Source: Datnioides undecimradiatus (taxonomy: Eukaryota; Chordata; Actinopteri; Lobotiformes; Datnioididae). From it: a DNA stretch of 64,000 nt. The position numbers and the translations under genes were made by a program. Under the pieces are notes generated by a model. That model made no database searches. It saw nothing but the letters and a program-made list of their open reading frames with translations, and was not told where the DNA came from. Location: assembly GCA_008933995.1 (NCBI GenBank), contig WARS01000015.1, positions 12,041,861 through 12,105,860 on the forward strand. Direction: 5' to 3'. Of this stretch, positions 50,636 to 61,949 are shown in pieces (the first letter of the stretch is position 1; each line of letters begins with the position of its first letter).

Positions 50636-50649
50636 GCAGTAGGGGGCAG
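50636..50649 (+). promoter_or_regulatory. CTCF-like motif
   Basis: GCAGTAGGGGGCAG matches the core of the vertebrate CTCF consensus (CCASYAGRKGGCRS) well: the TAGGGGGCAG part is exact, while the leading GCAG departs from CCAC. Binding is inferred. It lies at the edge of a C/T-rich stretch and about 5 kb from the CArG box. Confidence 0.35.
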
Positions 50650-50767
50650 AAGAGACGAAGCTGTCAGCACTTCTCACAACACAACAACTCTTTCCCTGAT
50701 ATAGCCCTTCCCCGAGAGATTACAGACACAAGCGGTGGGTGGGAAGCTTTGGCAAGCTGCATTCCCG

Positions 50768-50804
50768 CTTTCTCTCTCCTCCCTCTCTCTCTCTTTCTCA
50801 CTTC
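50768..50804. repeat. (CT)n-rich tract
   Basis: Imperfect CT and CCT units. The plus frame at 50749-50937 translates it as Ser/Leu/Pro and is not a credible protein. Confidence 0.75.
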
Positions 50805-50939
50805 CCATCCACTTACTGACTTTCTCCCCATGCATTCTTATTTCCTTTCCATCTCTCTCCTACATCAACTCCCCAGGGTACCAGCTCTGCTGAGGGGACA
50901 TCCCTCTAAGTTCCTACACAGGCCCTGCAGCAGTTAATT

Positions 50940-52065
50940 GCAGCGAGAAGATATATTATGTGCAGAGTCGCCAAAGGGACAGTGATCACACTAACAAGCA
51001 GGGGGTGGTGGAGTTAAGATGGTGGAAACAGTGGCGGTGGTGGGCATCCTCTTGTGACTACACGTCCCTTTTTAGCATCTTTCAAGAACAAAAACAGGCC
51101 TATCGTGGATGTTTCTGAGCGTTTCTTTTAAGAGACTGATATCGAGACAGAGGTGGTCTGATATTGCTCTTGAATTTCCAGGCAAGTTTACAGAGTGCTG
51201 CATAGGAAGAAAAGCAACTGCTACTGTAAAGACGCCTCTGCACGTCCCCTTAAAGGTGCACTGCTCCTCTAAGAGCTTTTCTTTGCAAACACTTTTTTTT
51301 TTATCTACGCCACTTATCTCCCTATCTCTCTTTCCATCTTGATTCTTTCCTCCCGCCCTTACAGAAATACTTCCTCTCACTCACGTGTTCCTGGCTCATG
51401 TCGGATGACGGAGAAAAGGCTGAACGCTGCGGCTGCTAACTCTGGCCTGATGCCACTCTGCTGCCAATGCTGCGGATCCTGCTCCCTTTGCCTTGACGGG
51501 TGGCGACCTGGGGGTGAAAGAGAAGCCTGGGTCACTGAACTATATAGAGGACCCTCATTGTGTTCTTTGGTTGACTGTGTAGACCCCTGTGCAAAGGAGT
51601 GTTATCAGCTCCCTGATGAAAACAACCAGCTACCTGCGAGCATCCCTGCCACCTCTTCGCTACGCTTCCTGGTGTTAATTAAAGAGGGATATGGCACAGG
51701 CACCACAGTAAATACCTACTTCTCTGAGAGGGGTCCTTTTCCAATCACTCTGTGTCTCCGGATCCATCATGTGAATCTATATGTTGGTTTAAAGGATTAG
51801 TCTGCATTTTAATTGAACCGAGAAGGTCTACCACTTAAGTATTAAGGATCAAATCACATCAAAACACAAGGAGCAAATTTGGATTCATATCTTTTAATTT
51901 CAGCGGCCAAACAAACTTTGATGAGGATTTTAAGGCAATGATGCTCGTGCCATATTTCAGGATGCTAATAGCCTTTACAGATCACTAACCTTGAGTTTTT
52001 ATGGTATTGATTTTAAGTGTAAGGGCTCATCACATGCAAGCAAACATTCATTCTCTCTCTTTAGC
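50940..52065. other. Noncoding stretch with the window's longest open frame
   Basis: The plus frame at 51339-51800 is 153 codons and opposes a 102-codon minus frame at 51072-51380. Its middle has about ten Cys in sixty residues (CCQCC, CSLC, CSLVDCVDPC). I recognise no domain, signal peptide or cysteine spacing. A polypyrimidine CCCGCCCTTACAG sits at 51353-51364 as a possible acceptor. Given the number of frames scanned, a frame this long is about what chance gives, so I do not call a gene. Confidence 0.4.
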
Positions 52066-52073
52066 CCTAAGCA

Positions 52074-52076
<3 letters not shown>

Positions 52077-52112
<36 letters not shown>
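52077..52112. repeat. (CA)n microsatellite
   Basis: About 18 uninterrupted units. Confidence 0.95.
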
Positions 52113-52117
<5 letters not shown>

Positions 52118-52159
52118 TAGCTTGAGAACTCCATGAAACCACCTATCAACCCATTATGC

Positions 52160-52700
52160 ACATGGCAGGGTAAAGTGATCCAGTATAAGCGCATTGATCC
52201 TCTCAGCCTCATTCAGTCTGATGAAGACCCGGGCCTAGTGATAACGTTTCACTGCCAAACAAGCCACCACCACGATGCAGCACAGGGCTCAATGGACAGT
52301 AAGGAGCTGACTCACGGGGTTGGTAGGAAAAACAGCAGATCATAGTCTGATTGAGCCGAACGTCTTAAGGCAATTGAAGAGAGCTTCAATGGGCCCTTAA
52401 AGAAATGTTACTATATAGCAAATCCACTGTTTCTCTGGGAGATGATTACAGGCTTGGCTGCATTGTGAAGTGCATTAAGTCACACAGAATGGAAATCTCA
52501 GCATCTCTCGATATGTCTCCCACTCACATCGAAGAACACCACTCCGGATTCAAGGGGTACAAGAGCGTGAGATTGAAAATGGTACGGATACCCACTGAAG
52601 GTGTCTGGAGGCAAGGCCCGAGTAAATCTGGATGATGTTTGCCTTTTATCAAAGTTGACTTTTTACTAATGCCACGGGGAGACGGCCACATCAAAATGCC
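52160..52700. promoter_or_regulatory. Candidate conserved noncoding block
   Basis: Long complex stretch with CpG, an AP-1 site (TGACTCA) near 52308, and many words without local repetition. Frames at 52133-52345 and 52405-52635 have no family resemblance. If conserved it would be among the longest such blocks here. Based on texture only. Confidence 0.25.
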
Positions 52701-52789
52701 TCTATTCTTAAGGGGAGTGAACTGAACTGAACTTGTCTCGCATCTCACCATAGGAAGTTATGCTGCCCTTTGAAGGAGCCACATTTATA

Positions 52790-53000
52790 TAGTTTTTTTA
52801 AAAACCCACGGCAAAGAAGATGTAAATAGCTAAGCAGACATAGTTGCTGTCACACTGCCCTTGGATGGAGAATATCTGTCTGGCAGACAGTGGCCCCTGG
52901 GTGAACCTGGCATTTGATGCAATTTGTCTGGTCCCAGGGCTGAATACACAATAAAGGCGGCCTGTTTCTTGGTCAGCGCTCCATCAGGGTGTCAGATTTT
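52790..53000. promoter_or_regulatory. Candidate conserved noncoding block with CTGTCTGGCAGACAG dyad
   Basis: A 6-bp inverted repeat around GGC at 52876-52890 places two CAGAC/GTCTG elements face to face, the core recognised by Smad proteins. Flanks are complex and G+C-richer. No coding frame. Smad binding is inference. Confidence 0.2.
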
Positions 53001-53135
53001 TATTCCTTTTGTATGTGTTGGTTTTTTCAGGAAACTACCCGTTGTATTGAAGGATTTCATTTGGATTTTTAAGGCTTCTCAAGATAAATAATCGTCTCAA
53101 GTACATTGGTGAAAACAAGTTTCAAAACCTTCTTT

Positions 53136-53150
53136 CTCTTTTTTTTTTTT
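53136..53150. repeat. Polypyrimidine / T run
   Basis: CTCTT followed by eleven or so T and then ACATTTACAG. It resembles a splice acceptor, but the short open stretch that follows (to 53355) has no recognisable peptide. Confidence 0.7.
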
Positions 53151-53159
53151 ACATTTACA

Positions 53160-53985
53160 GTCAGCGGATCGTATGAAATACTGTAAAATGCTGTGGGGGG
53201 TTTTATACATCAAGCTGTGGAAGAGTTTTTTATCTTCAAAGCCCAGGAACTTGCTCCATCTGCAGGGTGCGTTGAACTTTACTGGGTGTTTTCTCCTACA
53301 CCAACACAGCAACATGCAAAAAAGGAAACAGCTTGAGCAGAATGAAGGCTGCTGAGAAGGTTTCATTTAGAAGGTATTTTACATAAAAAAAAACAAGTAT
53401 GGAAAAATACAATACATTTTCCATACAGCACAGCAGATGTACGAGTTTAAATTTAGCCTCATTACAATGAACTTATGATGTTTTTTCCCCCGTTACCATT
53501 TTGCAGAGTTTCTCTGTGACATTATTCCCGCATGATCAAAGGTGCTTTGTCAGCAGTGCAGACAGCTGACACTAGGTCAGTGGGAATCAGAGTATGAAGG
53601 TAGCAATAATACATAACACATGTCTCAGTAGACATCACTCCCCTGAAGTTCCTGCACGCCAATTAGATTAAAGCTGTATATTACTTGTGGATGGAGCAGA
53701 GGGAAGAAATCAATACCACGTCTCCAAGCAGGAACCCTGAAACAACAGCCACTGTCAGTTTGAGACTTATGTCACAAGGGCCCAGTTAAGTTGGTTGCAG
53801 GGTCCATACGCTGTCCTGTCTCAGCCAGTGTAGGTTTTTGAAGAAGCAATTACAGCCAGACTGTGGGGGGCTATATTCATTTATAAGAAGCTTTGTTTTT
53901 TTCGAGAGGACAAAGAAAGATATCCTCAAGAATTGGATCCTTCTCTTGAGCTACACCATTTTACCAAAATTTAACATAAAAAGCG
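53160..53985. other. Noncoding stretch, no gene seen
   Basis: No coding support. The 3' part leads into the foldback element. Confidence 0.5.
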
Positions 53986-53987
53986 CA

Positions 53988-54547
53988 AACATACAGTCTG
54001 GTAAGGAGGCTTATTTGCTTTATTGCCGGGAGTTTGATGATAAGGTCAATTTTACTCTTCCACCTGTCCACTAAATAGGAGACTACAGCCAGCAGCTGGT
54101 TAGCTTGGCAAAGGACTAAAAAAGGGTAAACATGAGGAAACAGATAGCCTGGCCTGGTCCAAGATTGACAAAATCTGCCTACCATCACCTTTAAAGATGA
54201 CTAATGAACAAAGATTTAGTTTGTTTAATCCATGCAAAAATGTTAAAACAACAATTTTACAGGGCCAAAAAGGACAAAAAGTCACTATAGTCTGGGACTT
54301 TGTAAATTACCTTTTTTACACTTTAAAAAAATCTATTTATTGATAAATTATAAGAGTAGAGGTGCTAAAAAGTGCATATTATCCCCTTTGGACAGAGACA
54401 GACTAGCTCTCTTCTGTTATATCAACCAGCCTATGCCTGTAGCCCCTTATTTAGGAGATGGATATGAGAGTAGTTTTGATCTTCTCATCAAACTCTCAGC
54501 AAGAAAGCAAATACCACATTTTCCAAAATGTCAAACTGTTCCTTTAG
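53988..54547. mobile_element. Foldback (MITE-like) element with long inverted arms
   Basis: The left arm (about 53988-54240) and the right arm (about 54361-54547) are reverse complements with substitutions and indels. TTATTTGCTTTATTGCCGGG on the left pairs with the reverse of CAGCAAGAAAGCAAATA on the right. GAGTTTGATGATAAGGTCAA pairs with TTGATCTTCTCATCAAACTC. GACTACAGCCAGCAGCTGGTT pairs with ACCAGCCTATGCCTGTAGCC. TAGCCTGGCCTGGTCCAA pairs with TTTGGACAGAGACAGACTA. The centre (54241-54360) is AT-rich. The right end, CTGTTCCTTTAG, matches the end I recall for an abundant teleost non-autonomous family. Small frames inside it (53838-54074, 53961-54188, 54340-54552) are repeat by-products, and no transposase is present. 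Confidence 0.7.
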
Positions 54548-54554
54548 TTTAGAT

Positions 54555-54940
54555 TAAAATTAATTGCTTCAGTTTTGCACAACACAGATGTAAGATTTGG
54601 CGTAAAAGGGAAACTGGAGAGCAATGGAGATCGTTAAGCTAGATAATGGGTTCTGAATACAACAGCGTCATAATTTAAACAGTAATTTGTGTGGATACAT
54701 GACTATATTCAGGGTAAACAATGTAAATATCTGATTAATAAAGACCTAATGTTATGCAAGATTAATAACACTAACCCCATGCAATTACTCACCCTTCCTT
54801 TGCAGGCTTTGGAGCATGCGACACATAATCAACTACAAGGTCAATGGAGAGCTCAGGTCAGGATACGATGCAGGCATAATAGGTCTTTTATACACAGAGA
54901 TTAATCAGGAACGAAGATGTGGTGACACTACTTTATGAGT
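54555..54940. other. Noncoding stretch, no gene seen
   Basis: AT-rich flank of the foldback element with no further feature recognised. Confidence 0.5.
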
Positions 54941-54944
54941 GTGT

Positions 54945-55155
54945 CTGCACTCAGGGAGCAGCGCCGAAACACATCTGTAGTCCTCAAAGGTCGACCGCAG
55001 TTTAAGGAATCTTTCACCGCTGCTCATAAATTATCCTGATGAGCACTGTGATGGTCTTGAGCCAAAGGGGTGGCTCTAGGAACCTTATCAAATCTATTAT
55101 GCACAATGAAACAGGTAGGGGCTGTCATTAAAAACAGAGTTAGCCATGCTGCAGG
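54945..55155. promoter_or_regulatory. Candidate conserved noncoding block
   Basis: CpG-containing stretch (GCGCCGAAACAC, GGTCGACCGC) followed by GCTCATAAATTATCC and ATCAAATCTATTATGC cores. No coding frame. Regulatory role inferred from texture. Confidence 0.25.
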
Positions 55156-55159
55156 AAAA

Positions 55160-58100
55160 TTATAATGTGATTAGGTTTTAGGATGAAAAAAAAAAACCTG
55201 AAACATGATGCATCACAGGAGGGGGTATAGTTAGATTTAATCAGCTCTAGATAGAGAGAGGAAGTGAAGAAAAACAAAAAAACAACAGGTGCAATCACTC
55301 ATTTAAGCACAGACAACGCTTCGTCATAGATGAGTTACACGGGCCCTGTTTGACACAGGAAAAGTAAACAGCTTCTTTAAGGGCTGACGTTGACAGTAGA
55401 TTTGATAAAGTAGGGAAGCCCACTTACTTGATGGATTTCACTTTGTCTGTATAATGTATAATGAATAAGGCAGACAATTAGCATGCTAAAGATAAGAACA
55501 GGAAATGACTGGGTCAGTGAGCAGACAAGGAAGCTGATAAGAGGAGGATGTTGTGGAGACAGTGGCGGTAAATGGGAGATTGACTGATGTTTATGGAAGT
55601 TTGCCTTGGATGCTTTTGAGAGTGAGAACACAGGATGTGTTTTGTGTCTTGGACTGGTGGCATAAAATGGTTAATATTATCAATAAGCATTGTTTAATTG
55701 AAGGAAATCAAATATTTCCTCCCCCCACATTTCCCAGAACTCATTACAAGCTACTGTAGGCCTCGTGGCATCCCTTACTTGAAAGTGAAAAATTTCAATT
55801 GTACAAGTGAAGAGGCGTTTTAGCACTCAATTGGGTGAAATAAACTCTCTCGCTTTCATGACTGAATCCGCTTTTATTGGATTTTGCCTAAAGAACAAAA
55901 ACAAATTTGAGTCTTGTACCGTAGCTTAGTGTACCGGCTGTGACTGCACCTCAATGACAGATTGAGGGTTACGCATGCAACAAACAAAGGACAATACCAA
56001 AGGGAGGTGGTGGTGGTGGTGTTGGCTTATTCTTGAAGGTCTCCAGACAGATGTACAGGATCTACCCTGGATGAATGAATGAGCATGTGTGCAGACTGAT
56101 TATTGGTATTGTGCACCATGTCAGGTCATTACTGCCTATAATATCAGCTCTTCCATAAGCCTATGAACCACACTAACCCTGTCTAACTGCCATGTCTTTT
56201 TGCCTGATACACATTTCATTTAGAGTTTTATTGTGTAGAATTACTCTGTACGATCTACATTCAGTCTATGCTGACTTCTAACCTGTAACAGTAGGTTATA
56301 CCGATTGTATATATTTATATTTGCAGAAAATATCAATTCATACTGTATGTGCAATCGGGCTGCTACATTTTACGTCTGGGAAATATAAAGTTCTCATCTC
56401 TTACATCAACGCTGTCTTAAATGCACTGTCTTTTATCATATGTCTGGGAGTTTTGGTTGACACTGACGGCAGAGCAACAGCTCCTGTTGATTTGCCAAAA
56501 CCTTCACGTGGCTGCAGCTGTTGCAAAGGTTTTTTATTCTGTCTGGGGCAGACACAAACTTGGATACAGCCTCCAGACATCAGACTTCTTTTCAGCATTG
56601 CATGCTGTAAAATCAGCTACTTTCTATGCAATGAATCAACAGCACACAAGGACACAAGTCTGGTGGTGAAACAAAAAGCTAGTCAGCCATCCCACATGAC
56701 AATGAAATAGATCAAAGCAGCAGAGAAGAATGGTGCTCATAAAATGGTTGGTGTAATGAAACTTTAAGGATTGGGGCCTATCAGCATACCCTGACCTGAT
56801 TATCTTGAATGCACTGCATCTGGTGGGTAGATCTCAATGCTCTAAACTCCAGTGTTGTTGAAAATTTATATGCAGAGAGGAACAGTGAGAGTATTCCCAG
56901 CAGTATGTCTAGAGTCTGAAATTTATTTCAGATCCACCAGAACTGTAATGTGCTTCAATGGGATTACAAGTGATTTGCAGCCATGAAATATTTTAGTGTG
57001 GCACTCTCAAACAGTTCAGGCTGTGTTAAAACAAATGTTCACAATTCTCTTGCCAGAAGCAAGACAGGGGTTCAGCATTTCAAAGACAACTTTTGACATT
57101 AGATATTTACAGGACATGTGGAGGATGAATTTTAAAGACATGCAGATTGGACTTTGCACAGGCTGATGACAAATCATCTGAAATGGAATAAAAGCTTTAA
57201 AGCCAGACATGGAGCGGATGCACTTTTATTGTTTTTTGTCATTTTAAAATGTAAAAAAAATTACAAAATTAAAATTTTGTAAAGAGGTTACGATTGAAAA
57301 AGATAGCAATCACGAGGAAGGAAGTCAGAAAAATACATTTATTTAAATCTATCTATTAATTACTTACAGTAATATTTTTTAAATAAATTTTAAGAAACAA
57401 TGAAGAATTTTTGGCAACCATGGCATCTTTGGTTGGCATGGCATTATTTGGTTCAGGAGGGGAAAAAAAAGATATTTTTAGTGTTATAGCCAGATAAAAA
57501 TCATATAAACTCACAACAAATGGGCTGCATTTTTCCCAAAAAGACTTCCTGTATTATTGTGTAATATTTATATATCAAATATTTCTCTAGGTAAGGAACT
57601 ATTTATTCTATGTAGTGAGTGTTGCTGGGTCGTGAAGCTTTGTTGGCAGCAGGTTATATCATGATGCTGTGTTCAGTGAAGCTTACATTACTTCTGGAAA
57701 CATTGACAGTCAGTCAGGAGGTCTTTCCCACACAAAATCACATTAATTACCACGTCCATGTAACATCTTTATTGTCAAGATTGAGATGTTGTTGTTGCTC
57801 TGTTCCTAATTAATTAGTATGTTGGAAATCTGTGACTCCGTCAGTTCAAACAAAGTGTTGTGATTTAGCTCCTCCTCACTTGAGTGAAACATTTTGTAAA
57901 TGTTTCAATATGTAAATTCACTGATCCACAAACAAAAAAACCCTGCCAGGTTCACTTCATTTGTTCAGCATCCGCATCTCAGGAAGTGCATTGGTCATAT
58001 TCTGGAAGAAATTGTACTAAAATATCCATGAGATGGATAGTCATGGTCGAACCTGGCCTTTCAGGATCAGCCAGGATGGAGCATCAATAATATATTATCA

Positions 58101-58440
58101 GTCATCAACGTTGCATTTTAGATGGACGATCGGAGACGGGGTACACTACTAAGGTGATTAACATCTGTAACCCGTGCCTGCACTTTAACTGGACCTTGAA
58201 TGGAAATATGATTTTTCTTGGCAGGGCACAACACTGACGGGAAGGTTTGGGAGTTTTAAGAGTCCTCTGTTATCCATCAGTAAATGAAATCTTTAAAAGG
58301 TTTCACTTCACTGATTTGGCTTCAGAGAGACTGGAAGCAGCCTCCTGTAAGGATTTGTTAACAAGTAGTGCAGTCAATATGATATGAATCATTAGTTCGA
58401 ACAGCATATGACATTACATTTTGGCGTTTTCACAGAGGAA
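55160..58440. other. Noncoding stretch, no gene seen
   Basis: The 129-codon plus frame at 56321-56710 matches no protein family I know. Its text from 56460 reminds me of an interspersed fish repeat, but I could not confirm that from the window. Small dyads are TTACAAAATT-AA-AATTTTGTAA at 57261-57282 and the palindrome CTAATTAATTAG at 57806-57817, a paired homeodomain-type site. A (GGT)n run is listed separately. Confidence 0.45.
56005..56022. repeat. (GGT)n microsatellite
   Basis: Five to six GGT units. Confidence 0.85.
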
Positions 58441-58444
58441 TGAA

Positions 58445-58575
58445 ATTATGAACACTTGGCTTTGAATTTTGCTTCATGTTACAACACAAAAAAAATGTTT
58501 AGATAAAATCCAAGTTATTTTCTGATCTTCAGAGATTTAGTAAGACATCAAAGTGAAAACAATGTACAAAATGTG
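58445..58575. mobile_element. Possible Tc1/mariner relic
   Basis: The order of words AACACTTGGCTTTGAATTTT, CATGTTACAACAC, and GACATCAAAGTGAAAACA follows the inner terminal region of common fish Tc1-like elements (a CCTTGGC-TTTT, TGTTACA-CC, GACAAAGTGAAAAC series). Similarity is weak, no terminal TA or inverted end is visible, and no transposase reading frame accompanies it. Confidence 0.25.
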
Positions 58576-58579
58576 GCTT

Positions 58580-59465
58580 ACACCTTCAATATATAATAAC
58601 ATATGGTGTGAAACATTGAACCTTGATCTGCCTACTTGCAGCATTTAGTCCCAAATGCAAAAATTAATTCTTTGATATTATAGTTTTAGCAATTTTAATT
58701 TATCATCAGAGAGAAAAGGTGCCTGGTGCTGATTTCACACAAATCCTAAGTATGTTCACTTTTGGTAATTAAAATGCTTGACTAACCAGTCAGCCTGTCA
58801 GTGTGACAGAAAACTAAGAAGTGAAAAGTTGCCCTAAATGAGGGTTTGATAAGTGATCAATAGGAAACGACATTAAAGATCCCAAAAGCTTAAGGTACTA
58901 GATTCACCGTTGAGGATGCAGGATGTGAGCATCTATTCATGAGGGCGGACGGTGACATTAAGAATCAGACATACGTGGGAGTTCTTGCAAAGCTTTGAAT
59001 TCAGACATAAAAGAGAAAAGTTGATGTAGGAAACACTGAAGAAGAAGAAGAAGAAATTGTTTGATCTTGTGATTTATGCACCCTGTTGGTGGATTATTTG
59101 GGGAAATTAAAGTGTATTCTTCATATCAAGGTTTTGTTCCTGGTGAAATATACTTCCACTTGCGTGTCTCCAAGTTATATAAGTGTCTCACTTTATGAAA
59201 CACGTGAGCAGAGTGGATAATGTTGCTGCACATCCACCCACCCCTCTGCCCACCGACTCTGCAGGAACCACATTTTTCCGGGTTCCAGTACAATCCCCCT
59301 TTATATGGACCAACGAATATATGTTGGATAATCAGTCTGTGCACTTGAAAAAAGTTTTTGTGTGTGTGGGTGTTTTCCTGCACAGCCCAGTGCAGTTAAA
59401 CTAGCAATAGACTGCACCCAGAGGAAGGAATTAAGTGCTATGGCTGGTGGCTGCCACTAACACCT
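58580..59465. other. Noncoding stretch, no gene seen
   Basis: AT-rich, with (GAA)n at 59038-59055. Opposed frames at 59126-59404 have no family resemblance. Confidence 0.5.
59038..59055. repeat. (GAA)n microsatellite
   Basis: About six GAA units, a purine-only run. Confidence 0.85.
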
Positions 59466-59469
59466 TAAA

Positions 59470-59720
59470 TGCGTGCTGTTTTATAAAATGCACAACGGGC
59501 TACAGCGGTGGATGACTCCCATTAAACAGTACTCCTATAAACTGAGCCCCGTGTTTGAATGTTTATGACAATGGGAGATTGAGAAGGATACGAGGAGCTT
59601 GTCGCGCTGTGCCCTCTCAGATGCCCTTAACTGAAACCTCTTTGGCAAATAGTTTTATGGATGAATGCTTATCCATATTCCAGTGAGGTAAGTGATGCGA
59701 TTTCACTGTTGATTACCTCT
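59470..59720. promoter_or_regulatory. Candidate conserved noncoding block
   Basis: CpG-containing complex stretch (ACAACGGGCTACAGCGG, CTTGTCGCGC) with TGGATGAATGCTTATCC near 59659. No coding frame crosses it. Texture-based inference. Confidence 0.25.
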
Positions 59721-59919
59721 GCTGATCGGTGTGATTGGTTTAGTGGTAGATAAATATAGGAGAGTTCTGAATGGAATGATAAATACATACGAACCCTGCA
59801 CCGTATCATGGCAAACAATGCATGGATTATGACGGTAAGAATCACAGGGATAAGCCAAGAGGATGATTTTAATAATCCTGATGAGCCCTCAAACAACTTT
59901 TGCAGCAGTACCCTGCAAG

Positions 59920-60275
59920 GTCAGCGTGTGACATTAATTGAAGCTAATCTCAAGTTGGTTTGGTGCAAAATTTGACCTCAGCCGACGTTTTATTCAGAGC
60001 GTGTAATTTTGCAGGATTAACATGATACCAATCTCCTGCCTTTAATCTCCCAGTAATTTAAACCCAAAATTGATCCACATGCCTAAATGGACAATTTTAA
60101 AAAATCTGCAGGATATCAGATGTATTACCTCAGTGAGGCATTTCATCAGAACAACTCTGAGTCAAAGTGACATTCTGCAGCATTGCATTTCTGGGCCAGC
60201 CCTGAAAGGCTCTTTTCCTTCTCAGCATTTCAGGGGCACTGACAGGGCAACCCTTCTCCAGCAAGGCTAGCGGCC
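59920..60275. promoter_or_regulatory. Candidate conserved noncoding block
   Basis: Many TAAT/ATTA-type cores (GACATTAATTGAAGCTAATC at 59931-59950, GTGTAATTTTGC, CCAGTAATTTAAACC). The sequence stays complex throughout, with CpG. It resembles enhancer CNEs near developmental genes. The 66-codon frame at 60070-60270 is unremarkable. Confidence 0.3.
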
Positions 60276-60279
60276 AAGC

Positions 60280-61860
60280 AGTCTAGGCCGTGATACATAA
60301 AGAATCAGATTGCACATGAGCACCAATCCAAACAACTTGTCATGGAAAGATATTTACTCCTCAGTTGAGACATTATTCACACACAACTATGCCCTTGGTG
60401 GATAAGGAGCCGTCTTGGGCTGAAAGAAGAGTAGTCCTGTTCACCTCATCCGTCCTGGAGAGAAGGAGAGACAGACAAAGGCCGTAAGAGAGAGGCAAGT
60501 GTAGTGAGAATATAGTGGTGAAGTGGGCAGAGCATATACTCCAGGGGAAGAGAAGGAAGAATGGAAAAAGGAAGGAAATAGATGGAGGATGGCAGATGAA
60601 GACAAAACAAAGGAAAAATCTTGTTGCGACAAACTCAGGCCTTATTTTTGTACTTTTGGGAGTCATTTCCTCTGCATGTTAACATTACACTCACCACTAT
60701 AATTGCTGAGCTCTGACTCCACAGCACTGTGGGCACAGTGCAGTTCAATGGGGCAAAAAACATAAGCGGTCAGACAAGCATATAAGTATATGCTATAAAC
60801 ATATACTTTTTTAAGTTTTTATATGAAGTTTATGTAAATTTTATTGTCAGCAGGAAGGATTGTTCAAACTAAGACCCATGCTACATGAAGCTAGAATTTC
60901 CCTTTTGAGTATGAAAGGCCTTTGTCTCAGTTAGAGTGGTTTAAGCTCCACTAATGTTGCAGGAGAGACCATCATTTATGCTAAAGCCCCTTTTAACACT
61001 CAGCCAACCACTGAACAGTGGTCAGTGTGCTTTGAGACTCTCAACGTGGATTCTGGATATAACTTAGGGCGGTAGATTTTAAGACTCTGCATGTGTGTCC
61101 ACCACATGTGCCACACACATACAGTATTCTACCCGCCTGTGTGTCTGCGGCTCAGTGGTAAGACGGATGTTTCCTCCCAGTTGACTGTCCATCCTGCTGG
61201 CGTAAATCATCTCTGTCACTCAACAACAATCCTCTATGCTGAGCCTCATTAGTCTAACCACACAAGAGCTCCCTCTAACATGCAGCCAGGCATCTCAGCT
61301 ATCTGCAGTGCACAACTCCCAGCAGATGTTGCCAGCTTTGCGTCCACAAAGACAAATATACACACTGCACACTCAGGCACTTAAGCAAGCAGTTGCACAC
61401 ACACGCAGTACTATGTAGAATAATCCACAAATGTGCAATACACTCTAAATGCGCCTGTGGGGACAAAGGCAAAACCAGAGTATGAACATATATGTTAGGT
61501 CACTGAGGTGCAGCCACACACCCAACTTTACTTTGGGCTTTCTTACAAGAACCACTAAAGCTCTCTAAAGCAAAGTCCAATATAGGACTGCCTCAACTAA
61601 TGCACATGTAATGAGGCCCATTAAAGGGGCCATAAACACTGCCTGGCATGTGGAAAAACAGTTTAGTGGTTTAGAGGGTCTTATTGTTTGTGGAATTCAA
61701 GGAAGAGGCAACATTTATGAGCCAATTGGCTGCTCGGCCCTCAGATAATGTTATCCTGCTTCAAGTCAAACACCTGCAGTGTACTTTCTAAGCAGTGAGC
61801 CCTAATCGAAACTGTGCAGTGTTCACATCATCTGCATCACTTATTGTAGCTTTTTGGTTT
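60280..61860. other. Noncoding stretch, no gene seen
   Basis: Contains a 9-bp inverted repeat AAGTATATG / CATATACTT at 60784-60808. At about 61137-61200 the phrase CGGCTCAGTGGTAAGACGGATG resembles the 5' half of tRNA-like fish repeats (A-box region), but the B box and tail are not recognisable. The purine-rich minus-strand frame at 60373-60666 is not protein-like. Confidence 0.45.
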
Positions 61861-61865
61861 CATTT

Positions 61866-61893
61866 TACACACACACTCATACACATGCGCGTG

Positions 61894-61942
<49 letters not shown>
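61866..61942. repeat. (CA)n microsatellite
   Basis: Interrupted CA units, a CATGCGCGTGCA insertion, then about 22 uninterrupted CA units (61898-61942). The longest dinucleotide tract in the window and probably polymorphic. Confidence 0.95.
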
Positions 61943-61944
<2 letters not shown>

Positions 61945-61949
61945 TAGTC

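Noticed and set aside
53136..53355. Polypyrimidine tract plus TTTACAG followed by an open stretch
   Set aside because: The peptide that follows has no known relative and the minus strand is equally open.
56321..56710. 129-codon plus-strand frame with a hydrophobic N-terminal half
   Set aside because: No family resemblance. Part of the text looks like an interspersed repeat, which would explain the open frame.
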